A DNA stretch of 64,000 nt from Leptospira ryugenii. GTDB lineage: Bacteria; Spirochaetota; Leptospiria; Leptospirales; Leptospiraceae. Below the pieces are notes generated by a model. It was not told the origin of the DNA. It did no database searches and saw only the letters and a program-made list of their open reading frames with translations. How positions within the stretch are numbered: the stretch's first letter is position 1; each line of letters starts with the position of its first letter. Below, piece by piece: positions 46,985 to 57,429 of this stretch. The DNA lies in the NCBI RefSeq assembly GCF_003114855.1, contig NZ_BFBB01000008.1:310001-374000 (forward strand). The letters are read 5' to 3'. Both the position numbers and the translations under genes were made by a program.

Positions 46985-47004
46985 GCCGGCAGTGCTTTGC
47001 CGGC
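46985..47004. terminator. Bidirectional stem-loop between yebC and the GlsB-type gene
   Basis: GCCGGCA (46985-46991) and TGCCGGC (46998-47004) form a 7-bp GC-rich stem with a 6-base loop in the 36-base gap between two convergent genes. Flanking T-runs are weak on both strands. Confidence 0.6.
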
Positions 47005-47013
47005 CTAAAATCA

Positions 47014-47262
47014 TTATTTCTTAACCAGACCGAGTAGATACACTAGCACGATAGAGCCTCCCAAGGCGATTGCGATATCGGCTATAACCCCACTGCCACT
47101 TAAGCCTATAAATTGAGCCAAAAGACCGCCCAAAAAAGACCCAATCACTCCGATGACGAGATTTGCAATGAGACCAAATCCTTTTCCTCTGAGTATTTTT
47201 CCAGTTAGCCAGCCAGCGATGGCACCCACCAATAAAAATAGAATAAAACTTTTTACATCCAT
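47014..47262 (-). CDS. GlsB/YeaQ/YmgE family membrane protein
   Basis: This 82-residue protein has three hydrophobic helices with glycine zippers: FILFLLVGAIAGWLTGKILR, GLIANLVIGVIGSFLGGLLA and ADIAIALGGSIVLVYLLGLV. It belongs to the transglycosylase-associated/YeaQ family, often linked with stress response, but no biochemical role is known. I chose ATG 47262 because the helix begins directly after; an in-frame ATG at 47301 would add 13 polar residues. Confidence 0.9.
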   Translation of the reverse strand: MDVKSFILFLLVGAIAGWLTGKILRGKGFGLIANLVIGVIGSFLGGLLAQFIGLSGSGVIADIAIALGGSIVLVYLLGLVKK

Positions 47263-47344
47263 GGTATCCGAGTTGTTTTCTCCTTGAATGTGCTCTATCA
47301 TATCTAAGTCGCATTGCGAAGTAAATCAATTCTGAAGGCGAGTT

Positions 47345-48694
47345 TTGAAAAATCAAATCTTCACAGGTCCCTATTACTACGGTATGAAAGATTTGGATGT
47401 ATTTAAAAAAACATTCATAGATGAAAATCGTGGGAAACCATTGTTCCTAATCCGTTTCGAAAACATAAGCCATATCGAGATCAATCCATTTTTAGATCTT
47501 TTAAGAGGTGAGTTTTATTCCTGTCTTGATTTGGAGGATATTTCTTTTGGTTTTCATTACTATGAAAAAAAAGGCATTCTTTTGATGGGCATTGCACCCC
47601 TCTTTGAATGGAACATTGAAAAGTTTCCGAACATAGAAAATTCAGTTGGTAAGTTCCAACAAGAGTGCATCCGCACAAAAATCGCTGTCTTTCATTTTGG
47701 TGTCTCACGCACGCAATCCAACTTTATATCAACAAGTGACGAAATCTTTGAAGAACTATTTAAATCCTCAGAAAAGAATTTAAATGATAACCTAGTCCGC
47801 TGGAGCTGGACTTACTACAACAAAGCAAATACATATATCTCTGGCTCAGTTCATGAGGCGATGATACAACCGACTGTCATTTACAATCCAAAAACAAAGA
47901 TCTATTCGGTAAAAGGTGGCGAGGTCTTTGTTGGTGGAGGTGCTTACTTTGGATATAAAGATTTAATCAATGATATACCCAATGACCAAGATATCAATCG
48001 TATAGAATTGTTGATCCTAGAAAAGTTAATCATAGCTTGCGATGGAGCACCTGGTCTCTTAAAGTTTAATATATCTCCTCAGTCATTAATAGATACATTC
48101 TCTAGCAAAGAGAAAGTAGACAAACTAAACAAATTAATCAGAAACAAAAATCTCCTCACTGAAAACGTACGTTTTGAACTAGTTGAAAAGCCCTATGATG
48201 ATTCGCAACACTCGCTGAAAGATGTGTGCCAGGCATTTTATGACCATGGAATGAGTTTTGCAGCAGATGACTTTGGAGTCAAAAGTCAATCCCACCAAAT
48301 CGTTCTGGATTTAGGTATAATGATTAAAGAATTTAAGTTAGATCCGATCAGTTTTAAATTTAAAATTGAAGAAGATCAGATCAAATTTTTAGATAATTTA
48401 GCATTTATTGATTATTGCAAAAGACTTGCAGATAACCGAGAAGCAGTCATTACCGCGGAGGCGGTGGAGGATTTTGACACTTTGAGATTTTTAATGGAAC
48501 ACCAAATCTATCAGTTCCAAGCAAATATACTTTTTGGAAAAATGCCGGTCAGTGATTATAGACGAGATTTTGAACTTTTACAAACTATTCCTGAGGATGT
48601 AGTGAAAGAAGTACTAAACGACAAAATTTTATCAGAAAAACAAAAACAACATGGAAATGTTTTCCGCGTTGCATTGGAAGCGGGACTGATCTAA
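47345..48694 (+). CDS. Degenerate EAL-domain protein
   Basis: This 449-residue protein has an unassigned N-terminal half (1-170) and a C-terminal EAL-like domain. Recognisable elements are IQPTVIYNPKTK, GGEVFVGG in place of the EAL signature, LKFNISPQSLID, FELVEKPYDD, FAADDFGVKS, ITAEAVEDFD and YQFQANILFGKMPV. The EAL and DDFGTG loops are altered, so c-di-GMP hydrolysis is doubtful although several acidic ligands remain. It could bind the nucleotide as a receptor. Translation starts at TTG 47345. A pseudo-receiver gene follows. Confidence 0.72.
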   Translation: MKNQIFTGPYYYGMKDLDVFKKTFIDENRGKPLFLIRFENISHIEINPFLDLLRGEFYSCLDLEDISFGFHYYEKKGILLMGIAPLFEWNIEKFPNIENSVGKFQQECIRTKIAVFHFGVSRTQSNFISTSDEIFEELFKSSEKNLNDNLVRWSWTYYNKANTYISGSVHEAMIQPTVIYNPKTKIYSVKGGEVFVGGGAYFGYKDLINDIPNDQDINRIELLILEKLIIACDGAPGLLKFNISPQSLIDTFSSKEKVDKLNKLIRNKNLLTENVRFELVEKPYDDSQHSLKDVCQAFYDHGMSFAADDFGVKSQSHQIVLDLGIMIKEFKLDPISFKFKIEEDQIKFLDNLAFIDYCKRLADNREAVITAEAVEDFDTLRFLMEHQIYQFQANILFGKMPVSDYRRDFELLQTIPEDVVKEVLNDKILSEKQKQHGNVFRVALEAGLI

Positions 48695-48719
48695 ACTTAT
48701 ACAAATTATGCATTTCATA

Positions 48720-49631
48720 ATGGCTATCGAAAATGACCCGATTGCTTCTTCGGAGCTTGAACTGATTTTTCAAGGGCTGAGACAGCGGGTAGTCATCACA
48801 AAATTCACTCAAACAGTAAAAGAATACGTAAAGTCTTCCAATCCCGATATTATTTTGATGGGCCTTTCTTTTAAGGATAAAAAGGAATTAGAGTTTGTCT
48901 TGGAGTTGCGAAAAGATGTGATCACACAGTCCATTCCAATCTTAGCTTTGATTCCGAAGGATGATGACACGTTCAAACAAAATATGAAACCTTTAGGTTT
49001 TACAGATTTTATGGTGAAGCCATTATTCAAACAGCCGTTACTCGACAAAATCCATAACTTGATAGAAGAGTATAAATTTGGTGAAAATAGTAAGACTAGA
49101 GATAATGTTTCTTTTGTAATTGTTGATCGAAGCCATGGAAAAGTTTTTTTCCAATGCAGGGCCAATCTCAAACGTTATGTTTTCCCAGAGTTCAAACGTA
49201 TTTTTACACCTAATTTTCTCAAATCCATCGTTGGAGAATACATCTGTTTTGATATACGCGCTGTTCCTGATGTTGGAAAAGAAGAAGTAGAAGTATTTGA
49301 ACGAATCGTAAAGATCTTTATCGGTAAAGACAAGATTTCTATTGTCTCGGGAAGGCATATGGGTGCTTTTGTCGAACATGCACAAGAGGACGAAAGAATC
49401 ATTGTGTTCATGGCGCCGAACGAATTTGATGAATATGTAAAAGTAGAAGAGCATAAAAAAGAAGATGCTCGTAAAAAAGAGAAAAAAGAAAAGTTTGAAG
49501 AAAAAGCTCCTGTAGCTGCGACCACAGCGCCAGGCGAGGAAACGCCTCCTTCCGAGGCAATGGCAACAGAACCTTCTTCCCAAGAAGTTGAACCAGCAGC
49601 AGAAGCATTAGAAGAGAACCAAGAAACATGA
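48720..49631 (+). CDS. Pseudo-receiver protein with charged C-terminal tail
   Basis: This protein of about 303 residues begins with a receiver-like fold (residues 1-120). The phosphoacceptor Asp is Gly (DIILMGLSF) and the Thr site is changed (LALIPKDD), while the Lys remains in DFMVKPLF. Residues 125-240 form an unassigned domain (FVIVDRSHGKVFFQCR, FDIRAVPDVGKEEVEVFERI). The last 60 residues are Lys/Glu then Pro/Ala/Glu rich. It cannot be phosphorylated conventionally. ATG 48708 is an alternative start. It overlaps the enoyl-CoA hydratase start by 4 bases. Confidence 0.75.
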   Translation: MAIENDPIASSELELIFQGLRQRVVITKFTQTVKEYVKSSNPDIILMGLSFKDKKELEFVLELRKDVITQSIPILALIPKDDDTFKQNMKPLGFTDFMVKPLFKQPLLDKIHNLIEEYKFGENSKTRDNVSFVIVDRSHGKVFFQCRANLKRYVFPEFKRIFTPNFLKSIVGEYICFDIRAVPDVGKEEVEVFERIVKIFIGKDKISIVSGRHMGAFVEHAQEDERIIVFMAPNEFDEYVKVEEHKKEDARKKEKKEKFEEKAPVAATTAPGEETPPSEAMATEPSSQEVEPAAEALEENQET

Positions 49632-50410
49632 ACTATAAACGAGAAATCATAGACCTAAGTGGTGGAAAGGGAGAGATTATCAACCTTCAGTTGAACGATC
49701 AAAACTCCCTAACTGGAAGTAATATGAAAGAGTTGGGAGCTATTCTTCGAGAGATACAGAATGACCCAAGTAAAAAAGGTGTGATCATTTCTTCAGAAAA
49801 TGAAAAATTCTTTTGTAATGGACTGGATGCAGACAATCTATTAAACACCCCCAAAGACAAATTATTAGATGAAGTTGGTGGTATTGTTATTCTTTTTGGG
49901 GAGTTAGTTTCTTTTGACAAACCTTTGATCGCAGAAGTAACAGGACATGCCATGGGTGGTGGTGCTGTGATCACAGTAGCTTGCGATTTTAAATATATGT
50001 TAGATGGAAAAGGTAGAATCGGTTTTACAGAAGTGAATGTCGGATTGCCTCTACCCGGAAGTTTCATAGACAAAATCAAAATGTGTGTCAGCGGGAGCTA
50101 TTGGTCTGAAGTTTGCCTCGAAGGAAAAACTTACAAAGGACAAGAAGCAAAACAGATCGGCTTGATTGATGAAATTGCTGCAAATAGAGAAGAGATTCGA
50201 AAATTATCTCTCAAAAAATTGGATACATTATCCAAGATTCCTTCTACTGCTTATCGAAGCACAAAAAACGTGTTAAACGGTGCTTTGATTGCAAAACTTG
50301 ATACCTATGCAAAAGAAACGACTGATGCGTTTAAACAACCAGGGGTCACAGAAAATTTATTAGAAGCAATGACTGCATTGAAAGAAAAACGAAGACCTGT
50401 TTTTAAATAA
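49628..50410 (+). CDS. Enoyl-CoA hydratase/isomerase family protein
   Basis: This 260-residue crotonase-fold protein has VIISSENEKFFCNGLDADNL, the oxyanion-hole glycine region AEVTGHAMGGGAVITVACDF and FTEVNVGLPLPGSFIDKI. The glutamate-bearing segment suggests a hydratase or a delta3,delta2-enoyl-CoA isomerase (ECI/PECI-like); reaction type is not certain. It probably works in fatty-acid degradation. Its ATG overlaps the stop of the pseudo-receiver gene. Confidence 0.88.
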   Translation: MNYKREIIDLSGGKGEIINLQLNDQNSLTGSNMKELGAILREIQNDPSKKGVIISSENEKFFCNGLDADNLLNTPKDKLLDEVGGIVILFGELVSFDKPLIAEVTGHAMGGGAVITVACDFKYMLDGKGRIGFTEVNVGLPLPGSFIDKIKMCVSGSYWSEVCLEGKTYKGQEAKQIGLIDEIAANREEIRKLSLKKLDTLSKIPSTAYRSTKNVLNGALIAKLDTYAKETTDAFKQPGVTENLLEAMTALKEKRRPVFK

Positions 50411-50459
50411 GAAACGAATAGTCTTGCGCGTAAGCCCAGGATAAAAATCATGAGATCGG

Positions 50460-52412
50460 ATGCGGGGACTGGTTTTTTTTCTATATCTTTTTACAATTCT
50501 TCTAAGTGCGCAACTTTTCGGAAATGATCTCCCACCAGGATTTGTACTAAGAGAAGCCTATGCTTGGCCAGTCAAAGGCTACTCTCAAATCACCGGTACC
50601 TTTGGTGAATTTCGAACCGGCCATTTTCACATGGGTCAAGATTTTTCCACGGGAGGAAGGATTGGAATACCCATTCTAGCTGTCGCCGATGGAAAAGTGA
50701 CACGAGTGCAAAGAAAATGGAATTCGATTGGATATGCTGTTTTTGTTCAACACGATGATGGGATCACATCCCGATATGGGCATTTACATAAATTTGCACC
50801 CAAAATTATCAAACAAATTTTAAAATCTAAACAAGCGAGACGATTCAAAGACAGGGTTGATTTTGATATTGTTCTGCCTGAAGCCATCGATGTTAAAAAA
50901 AGTGAAATGATTGCTTTATCTGGTGATACTGGAGTCGGACCTCCTCACTTGCATCTCGAACTCTTCAAAGACAATGTATATTACAACCCAGTTCATTTCG
51001 GATTGGGATATCGCGAAGCCGAAGAAATTATCTTTGAAGCACTGCGACTGACACCAGAAACTTCACGCACCTTTATCAATGGAAAGAATGAACCCCTCGA
51101 TATTCCATTTGTTCACTCCGGCAATAATCGATATTATCTGAATGATTCACAAACTATATTGATCCAGGGAAAAGTTGGAATCCAAGTTTCAATCCACCAA
51201 AGATCGAATAATAGTCGATTGGGTATTAGGTCACTTAATCTCAGCTTCGATAACCAAACCTTACAGGGGTTTGATTTATCTAGGATATTGAAGGATCATT
51301 CCCGTAAAAATGTATTACTATACGATACTCGATTGAGTAGACCCGATGGAAATCCTTTCTCTTATTTTTTACATGCGAAGGACGGAAATGATCTCTTAGG
51401 TTTTTTAAGACTCGAAAGAGAACAAGGATTAATTGATAGTGAACGTTTCAAATCTGAGGATGGAAAAGAAGTTTCCATCAAAGCGACAGGACAGGGTAAC
51501 CAAGAAGCCTTCGCGTATTTCAAAATTGCAAAAGACCAAGGAGATTATAAACACATCATTACTAAGGAATGGATTTATAATGTTTTCTATGATCGATATA
51601 CAACATTCAAATCAAAAGATACAAGAGTTGAACTCTTCTTTCCTGTAAATGCGGTTTATTCTAAGGCCTATTTTGAAATCCATGCAAAAGAAGAGATAAA
51701 GATCAAAACGAACGGATTAAACCAACTCTCCTCTGTTTATGAAATTGGACCAGAGTATAAGGATTTTAATTTAGGTTATGATTTGTATGTGAAGGTACCC
51801 AAAACTCAAGACATAAATTCTGCGGATCTTTATGAAGTTCTTCCTGATGGCTCTGTAAAAAAAATCAAAGGATCTTCATTCAGCTCTTGGGGGCAATTTT
51901 TTAAAGTTAGGTTAAGAAAAACTGGGATGTTTGTAGTTCTATCCGATCAAACTCCTCCTAACATTTATTTGCATGAATCTATGGTAAAAACAATTTATCC
52001 AAGAGAAGACTTTGCACTACTTTTGAAGGCAAAGGATGTTGGTTCGGGAATTATGCCAGAGGGATTTGATATTACTGTGGATGGAATTAGAGGAAAGGCG
52101 GAGTATTTTCCTAAGGATGGACGAGTTGAAATTTTTGAACCGGAATCGCTTTACCTTCCTGGCAAACATACTGTCCTTGCAAGTGTTCGAGACTTCGCTG
52201 GAAATTGGAGTTCTACTGTGCGATATGATTATGAAATCGAAAGTCCCCCTGTGCAAGCTGTCGAAATCCCAATCAAAACAGAAACGACAAAAGAGCTAAG
52301 TGAAAAGACGCAAAAGACAGAATCTCCGAAAAAAGAAAATAAGGGACCGAAGGTCTCAAAAAAGAAATCTACTCGGTCCCAGACAAAAGTCACGCCACCT
52401 ACATCCCGATAG
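50460..52412 (+). CDS. Exported M23 (LytM) peptidase-domain protein
   Basis: This 650-residue protein has a signal peptide ([20 protein letters not shown], cleavage near 22) and an N-terminal M23 domain at about 30-190. Zinc ligands are seen in GHFHMGQDF and in PHLHLEL, with SRYGHLHKF between them, so cleavage of peptidoglycan crosslinks is possible. The long middle part is beta-rich and unassigned. The final 45 residues are very basic ([20 protein letters not shown]). Its 3' end overlaps the convergent SDR gene by 14 bases. Confidence 0.87.
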   Translation: MRGLVFFLYLFTILLSAQLFGNDLPPGFVLREAYAWPVKGYSQITGTFGEFRTGHFHMGQDFSTGGRIGIPILAVADGKVTRVQRKWNSIGYAVFVQHDDGITSRYGHLHKFAPKIIKQILKSKQARRFKDRVDFDIVLPEAIDVKKSEMIALSGDTGVGPPHLHLELFKDNVYYNPVHFGLGYREAEEIIFEALRLTPETSRTFINGKNEPLDIPFVHSGNNRYYLNDSQTILIQGKVGIQVSIHQRSNNSRLGIRSLNLSFDNQTLQGFDLSRILKDHSRKNVLLYDTRLSRPDGNPFSYFLHAKDGNDLLGFLRLEREQGLIDSERFKSEDGKEVSIKATGQGNQEAFAYFKIAKDQGDYKHIITKEWIYNVFYDRYTTFKSKDTRVELFFPVNAVYSKAYFEIHAKEEIKIKTNGLNQLSSVYEIGPEYKDFNLGYDLYVKVPKTQDINSADLYEVLPDGSVKKIKGSSFSSWGQFFKVRLRKTGMFVVLSDQTPPNIYLHESMVKTIYPREDFALLLKAKDVGSGIMPEGFDITVDGIRGKAEYFPKDGRVEIFEPESLYLPGKHTVLASVRDFAGNWSSTVRYDYEIESPPVQAVEIPIKTETTKELSEKTQKTESPKKENKGPKVSKKKSTRSQTKVTPPTSR

Positions 52413-53166
52413 CTGCTCCTCCGTCTACTCTTAGAAATGTTCCTGTGATATACGATGCATCATCACTTAAAAAGAATTTTACAGCAGATGCTATCTCTTC
52501 TTGTTTTCCAGGTCTCTTTAATGGAATAAAAGCAGGATCCGTGAGTTTCTTTTGAACTTCCTCAGAGAGTCCGCCTGTCATTTCTGTTTGGACATATCCT
52601 GGACATACAGCATTCACTAAAACATTTCGTCCTGAAAATTCACGAGCTGCTACCTTTGTGAGTGCAATCACTCCCGCTTTTGAAGTGGAATAATTTGCCT
52701 GTCCTGGTTGTCCTGTGAGTCCAGAAACGGAAGAGATATTTACAATTCTACCTGAAGTTGACTTTAACAATAGTTTGCTGGCTGATTTTATCATAAGAAA
52801 AACACCCTTACAATTTACATCCATAACAAAGTCAAATTCTTGTTCGCTCATTCGAATGAACAAATTGTCTTTTAATACTCCTGCGTTATTGACTAAAAAA
52901 TCCAATTTTCCATAAACATCTTTTGTTTTGTTGATCGCAGCATCACAATCCTCTGGTTTGGTTACGTTGCAAGCGACACCGATTGCCTTCACACCGAATT
53001 TAGCTTCAACTTCCTTGGCTGCCTCTTCTATTTTTTCTTGGTTTAGGTCTACCAATACTAAACTTGCTCCATGGGAAGCGATACGGTTGGCTATTGCACG
53101 ACCCAGTCCGATGGGGGATGCGGCACCTGTGACAAGTGCAACTTTACCTTCAAATTCTTTGGACAT
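52399..53166 (-). CDS. FabG-type 3-oxoacyl-ACP reductase (SDR)
   Basis: This 255-residue SDR has [37 protein letters not shown], the serine in [33 protein letters not shown] and VDGGAAIGM at the end. Motifs match FabG and acetoacetyl-CoA reductases; the [10 protein letters not shown] loop is a little unusual. Which of several FabG paralogues this is cannot be told. It is divergent from purB with 110 bases between. Confidence 0.9.
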   Translation of the reverse strand: MSKEFEGKVALVTGAASPIGLGRAIANRIASHGASLVLVDLNQEKIEEAAKEVEAKFGVKAIGVACNVTKPEDCDAAINKTKDVYGKLDFLVNNAGVLKDNLFIRMSEQEFDFVMDVNCKGVFLMIKSASKLLLKSTSGRIVNISSVSGLTGQPGQANYSTSKAGVIALTKVAAREFSGRNVLVNAVCPGYVQTEMTGGLSEEVQKKLTDPAFIPLKRPGKQEEIASAVKFFLSDDASYITGTFLRVDGGAAIGM

Positions 53167-53276
53167 AATTTCCTCTATTTTCTTTCGATCTTAGCGACAA
53201 AGAAAGAGCACAGAACACCGTTCGGCAACTTTAAATTTCAAATTGAACCAGAGCTTTGGAAGGAAACCCTGTCTAT

Positions 53277-54578
53277 ATGATTGATCGCTACAGCCATCCA
53301 GAAATTTCCGCAATTTGGGAATTAGAGAACAAATTTAAGATTTGGACAGATATCGAAATTTATGCCTGTGAAATCCGAAAGAATCGAGGGGAAATTCCCG
53401 CAGAAGATTTTGAGACCATTAAATCCAAGGCAAAATTCAAAGTAGAAGAAATCCTCGAAATAGAATCCAAAGTCCACCATGATGTGATCGCCTACCTAAC
53501 CAATTTAAATTCCTACATCGGACCGGCTGGTCGCCATGTACATTTTGGTCTTACATCATCTGATGTGGGCGATACAGCGCTCTGTGTACAAATGGTGCAG
53601 GCAATGGATCTTTTGATCCAAAGAACAGAAACTCTTTTGGAAACGACAAAACAAAAAGCAAAAGAGTACAAAGACCTTCCTTGTATCGGGCGCTCTCATG
53701 GGATTCACGCGGAGCCAATGACTCTCGGATTGAAATTCGCTCTATTCTACGCGGAAATGCAAAGAAACCTTGAAAGGATGAAAGATGCCAAAGAACAAAT
53801 TGCCGTTGGCAAATTATCTGGGGCTGTCGGCACCTATTCCAATATTGATCTAGAAGTAGAAGCATTTGTTTTGGAAAAGCTTGGCCTGAAAGTAGATCCT
53901 ATTGCAACTCAAATTATTCCAAGAGATAGACATGCACATTATCTTTCAGTCTTAGGTGTGGTTGCAGCAAGTTTGGATAGAATGGCAACAGAAATACGTC
54001 TTCTACAAAAAACAGAAGGCAGAGAAGTGGAAGAACCCTTCGCAAAAGGTCAGAAAGGCTCCTCTGCAATGCCACACAAACGAAATCCTGTCGTTTGTGA
54101 AAGGATCTCTGGTATATCTCGCGTAATACGCGCCAATGTAAATGTCGGACTTCAAAATGTAGCTTTGTGGCATGAGCGAGATATTTCCCATTCTTCCGCA
54201 GAGAGAATTGTTTTACCTGATTCAACGATCGCACTTGATTACATATTAGAAAAAATGAATTTTGTCTTAAAAGGTTTGCATGTTTATCCTGATGCAATCG
54301 ATCGAACTCTTAATGTTACTAGAGGACTCATCTTTTCCCAAAAAGTACTACTTTGGCTTATTGAGAAAGGTGGGATTTCCAGAGAAGATGCCTACCTCAT
54401 CGTCCAAGAAAATGCAATGGCAGTTTGGGCTGATCCCAAAGCTAACTTAAGAGACAAATTGAAGGTGGATCCCAGGTGCTCTGCAATCTTGAAAGAAACT
54501 GACCTAAATGAAATTTTCCGCGTCGAGCCTTATCTGGAGAGGATACCTTTGATATTTGAAAGACTAGGCATCACTTAA
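53277..54578 (+). CDS. purB: Adenylosuccinate lyase
   Basis: This 433-residue enzyme catalyses two fumarate-releasing steps of purine synthesis. It begins MIDRYSHPEISAIWELENKF and has LTSSDVGDTALCVQM, GRSHGIHAEPMTLGLKFAL and the superfamily signature GSSAMPHKRNPV. The ATG at 53277 is chosen because family members start there; the in-frame start at 53256 has no support. It overlaps the convergent esterase gene by 4 bases. Confidence 0.96.
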   Translation: MIDRYSHPEISAIWELENKFKIWTDIEIYACEIRKNRGEIPAEDFETIKSKAKFKVEEILEIESKVHHDVIAYLTNLNSYIGPAGRHVHFGLTSSDVGDTALCVQMVQAMDLLIQRTETLLETTKQKAKEYKDLPCIGRSHGIHAEPMTLGLKFALFYAEMQRNLERMKDAKEQIAVGKLSGAVGTYSNIDLEVEAFVLEKLGLKVDPIATQIIPRDRHAHYLSVLGVVAASLDRMATEIRLLQKTEGREVEEPFAKGQKGSSAMPHKRNPVVCERISGISRVIRANVNVGLQNVALWHERDISHSSAERIVLPDSTIALDYILEKMNFVLKGLHVYPDAIDRTLNVTRGLIFSQKVLLWLIEKGGISREDAYLIVQENAMAVWADPKANLRDKLKVDPRCSAILKETDLNEIFRVEPYLERIPLIFERLGIT

Positions 54579-55228
54579 GATTCAATCCGGTTTTTAAGCC
54601 AGGTATTCATATCTTTGGCCATCGCTTCACTAATACGATGGTCAATCTGGTACTCTTTGTAAAGCAAGGATTTAAGCTTATCTTCAAAAAAGGCCTTAGC
54701 CATCTTAGCATTTTCTACGGAAATTACTTTGTCTTTTGTTCCATGTGAAATTAAGGCGTTTATCTTTTTTAATGAGTCTGGAGTTTCGAATTTCTTTTTT
54801 GATTCATCTAACAAACGACCTGAGAATGCCAAAAAACCTCCTATGTGAGTCGGATGTTCTATTGTATAGGAATAGGTCATTACTGCACCTTGGCTAAAGC
54901 CACCAACAAACGTATATTTTGCACTCGTATTATATTCTTTCTGGAAATTCAGAATACTTGAATGTATCGCGTCTAAACTCTTTTCTTGCTGTTCCACATT
55001 GATGATCGTTTTTCCCATTTCTTGTCTCAGCTCATACCATGCAAATTGACTTGGAGAAAATGACAGCGGTCCACGTAGCGAAATGATTCGAAATTCATTT
55101 GGTATGTCATTTGCCAGACTCAAAAGATCTTCTTCGTTGCTCCCAATGCCGTGCATTAGAACCAACATTGGATTGTTTGGATGGGAATTTTCAGGATGTA
55201 TGATTTTGTGATATAGAGCCTTAGGCAT
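54575..55228 (-). CDS. Phospholipase/carboxylesterase family hydrolase
   Basis: This 217-residue alpha/beta-hydrolase has LVLMHGIGSNEEDLLSLAND, ISLRGPLSF, the nucleophile elbow VGGFSQGAVMTYSY and the acid region ISHGTKDKVISVENAKMAK. It belongs to the YpfH/acyl-protein thioesterase-like group. The normal C-terminal catalytic His is expected in YQIDHRISEAM. It overlaps the dioxygenase gene upstream by 8 bases and is the last of a three-gene run. Confidence 0.88.
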   Translation of the reverse strand: MPKALYHKIIHPENSHPNNPMLVLMHGIGSNEEDLLSLANDIPNEFRIISLRGPLSFSPSQFAWYELRQEMGKTIINVEQQEKSLDAIHSSILNFQKEYNTSAKYTFVGGFSQGAVMTYSYTIEHPTHIGGFLAFSGRLLDESKKKFETPDSLKKINALISHGTKDKVISVENAKMAKAFFEDKLKSLLYKEYQIDHRISEAMAKDMNTWLKNRIES

Positions 55229-56021
55229 AATGGGTCGTAAATAAAACTGAGGTCATCGTCAAGGCACCGCCCACAGGGGCATCATTAAAAAAAACAATCT
55301 GATCCGACTCGAGCTTGGCACCGAGTATATACAACAATGGTAAAAAATGTTCTGGAGTTGGAATGCCCTTTCGAAAGATTTCACTCTGTTCATAAAAGTG
55401 GATTAGAGGAGAAAAATCATTACTTTGGATCCAATCCTTAACTTGGTCATTCATTTCTTTGGCCCAAGCGAAAGCAAATGAATCACGTAGCCGAGACCAA
55501 TCCACCAAACCTAGATTATGTACGATATTGCCACTCCCAATTACGAGAACGCCTTCTTCCCTAAATTTTGCTAATTCTTTGCCTAAACGAAAATGCTCGT
55601 CTGGGCTAAGATTGACATCGATACTCATTTGCAGTACTGGTATTTCCGCATTTGGATATGTATGTTTTAAGACACTCCACGTTCCATGATCCAGACCCCA
55701 GTCAAAGTCGAGATGAATCGGAAAAGACTGAACCCTTTCGCAAATTTCCTTAGCGAGTTCAGGTGCACCTGGAGCTGGGTATTGGACTTCAAATAAGGCT
55801 TTCGGAAATCCGCCGAAATCATGAATCGTCGGAGGATATTCCATCGCAGTGACAAATGTTCCTCGGGTAAGCCAATGAGCAGAGACGCAGAGAATGGCCT
55901 TAGGTTTGGGGATTTGTTTAGAGATGATTCGAAAACCATCTACGAACTCATTTTCTTCTATCGCATTCATTGGACTTCCATGTCCAAAGAAAATCACCGG
56001 CATGCGCACTGGATCGTTCAA
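55221..56021 (-). CDS. ygiD: DODA-type extradiol aromatic ring-opening dioxygenase
   Basis: This 266-residue enzyme is similar to E. coli YgiD, a zinc-dependent 4,5-DOPA dioxygenase. Metal and catalytic histidines are visible in FFGHGSPMNAIEENEF, CVSAHWLTRGTFVTAM, WGLDHGTWSVLKHTYP and GSGNIVHNLG. The physiological substrate is unknown. It lies 4 bases after the deaminase gene and overlaps the esterase gene. Confidence 0.92.
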   Translation of the reverse strand: MNDPVRMPVIFFGHGSPMNAIEENEFVDGFRIISKQIPKPKAILCVSAHWLTRGTFVTAMEYPPTIHDFGGFPKALFEVQYPAPGAPELAKEICERVQSFPIHLDFDWGLDHGTWSVLKHTYPNAEIPVLQMSIDVNLSPDEHFRLGKELAKFREEGVLVIGSGNIVHNLGLVDWSRLRDSFAFAWAKEMNDQVKDWIQSNDFSPLIHFYEQSEIFRKGIPTPEHFLPLLYILGAKLESDQIVFFNDAPVGGALTMTSVLFTTHYA

Positions 56022-56025
56022 TCTG

Positions 56026-57378
56026 TTAAACAGCTATCGCAGCGTTTTGTATCAGATTGTATTTTATTTTGATCTGATTGATCTTTTCTTCCATTTCATT
56101 CCACAAGCTATCCTTTTGGGGATGAAAGGTGCAATAAACGCCTTGTCGCACCAAATCTATCAATTCTTCTAAAGAAAAATCCAAAAATCGATACAATTTG
56201 AAATATTCATAGGTTAGGTTAACATTGAAAATTTCAGGATCATCCGTGTTGATACAAAGTGCCATACCTTGGTCATAGTAATATCGCACAGGGTGGTTTT
56301 GCTCTTTACGAACATACTTACCAGTAAAGACATTGGAAGTAACACAGATCTCGATAGGAATTTTGTTTTCCTTCATATACTTCATCAACTCAGGGTCTTG
56401 GATTGCAGATGTCCCATGGCCAATCCTCTCCGCCTTACAAAGACTAACTGCATCCCAGATAGCCCAGGGACCGTCATCTTCACCGGAGTGAGCCACACAG
56501 CGCAAGCCTGCCTCTCTAGCTTTCTTGAAAACTTCGGCATAATCCTTCGCTGGACCCATAAGCTCAGCTCCACCTAAGCCGATACCAATCACTTCTTTCT
56601 GTTTTAAGTTTAATACACGGTTAAGGTTGTTCATTGCATTTGCAGGGCCAAATGACCTTGATACGTCCACCAATAATCGTATCGTGATTTTATCCTTAAC
56701 TTCAATTTGGCGAATACGATTCACCATGACTTCGATCATCTCATCAAAATCTAAACCATTTTGAATGAATTTGGACGGTGCAAAGAAGGCTTCGCAGTAT
56801 ACAATATTGTTTGATCTAAGATAGTCCGCCAGACTATCGATAAAATAACCTAAATCGGAGGCTTCCTTTACAGCACCTTGGACAAAGAAGAATACTTGGA
56901 TAAATCCATTTAAATCCTTAAAGTTATATTTCTCTTCGAATTCTTGGTCTGTGACCTCAATACCGTTTTTCTTATAGAGATATTTTAGGGTCTCTCGGTT
57001 CACGCAAGCTTCCAAGTGAAGATGAATCTCGGTCTTAGGTATCTCGCGAATGAAATTGATGACATCTTGCTCATTAGGATGTGCTAATGATAGATCCCCC
57101 GCTAAGAGTGCATTTCTTTCTCTGGCCAGAAGCGACACTTCATCGGGACGTCCTTCTGACTCTTTTGGAAAGAGCCAATGGGGGGCCTGTAAGATGGGCA
57201 AATCCATCAAAGAGACCCGCTCGTTCAAAAGTGTATTGATTTGTTTATCAAAGGTTAGCTGAATGGAAGGCGAATAAGGCCGATCCGCTGGTAGACGGCT
57301 CTTGAGTCTGTTTAACTCGGAAATATCTCTGTCGATGACAGAGATCCTTTGGAGGATTTCGGAAAAAGGAACTTCCAT
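56026..57378 (-). CDS. Adenosine deaminase family protein
   Basis: This 450-residue metal-dependent hydrolase has the zinc motif TEIHLHLEACVNRETLKYLY, then CVAHSGEDDGPWAIWDAV, RIGHGTSAIQDP and LCINTDDPEIFNVNLTYEY. These are all of the adenosine deaminase active-site residues. About 100 N-terminal residues precede the barrel, longer than in most bacterial enzymes (about 340 residues), so the substrate could be adenosine, adenine or a modified nucleoside. It heads a run with the dioxygenase and esterase genes. Confidence 0.9.
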   Translation of the reverse strand: MEVPFSEILQRISVIDRDISELNRLKSRLPADRPYSPSIQLTFDKQINTLLNERVSLMDLPILQAPHWLFPKESEGRPDEVSLLARERNALLAGDLSLAHPNEQDVINFIREIPKTEIHLHLEACVNRETLKYLYKKNGIEVTDQEFEEKYNFKDLNGFIQVFFFVQGAVKEASDLGYFIDSLADYLRSNNIVYCEAFFAPSKFIQNGLDFDEMIEVMVNRIRQIEVKDKITIRLLVDVSRSFGPANAMNNLNRVLNLKQKEVIGIGLGGAELMGPAKDYAEVFKKAREAGLRCVAHSGEDDGPWAIWDAVSLCKAERIGHGTSAIQDPELMKYMKENKIPIEICVTSNVFTGKYVRKEQNHPVRYYYDQGMALCINTDDPEIFNVNLTYEYFKLYRFLDFSLEELIDLVRQGVYCTFHPQKDSLWNEMEEKINQIKIKYNLIQNAAIAV

Positions 57379-57429
57379 GTTCCAGGAAATTTTTTAGAAT
57401 TCGATCCTTACCTACAAGAAAATTTTTTC

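Noticed and set aside
49038..49583. 181-codon open frame on the minus strand
   Set aside because: It lies entirely inside the pseudo-receiver gene, its product is a Phe/Tyr-rich mirror of a Lys/Glu-rich region, and it has no ribosome-binding site.
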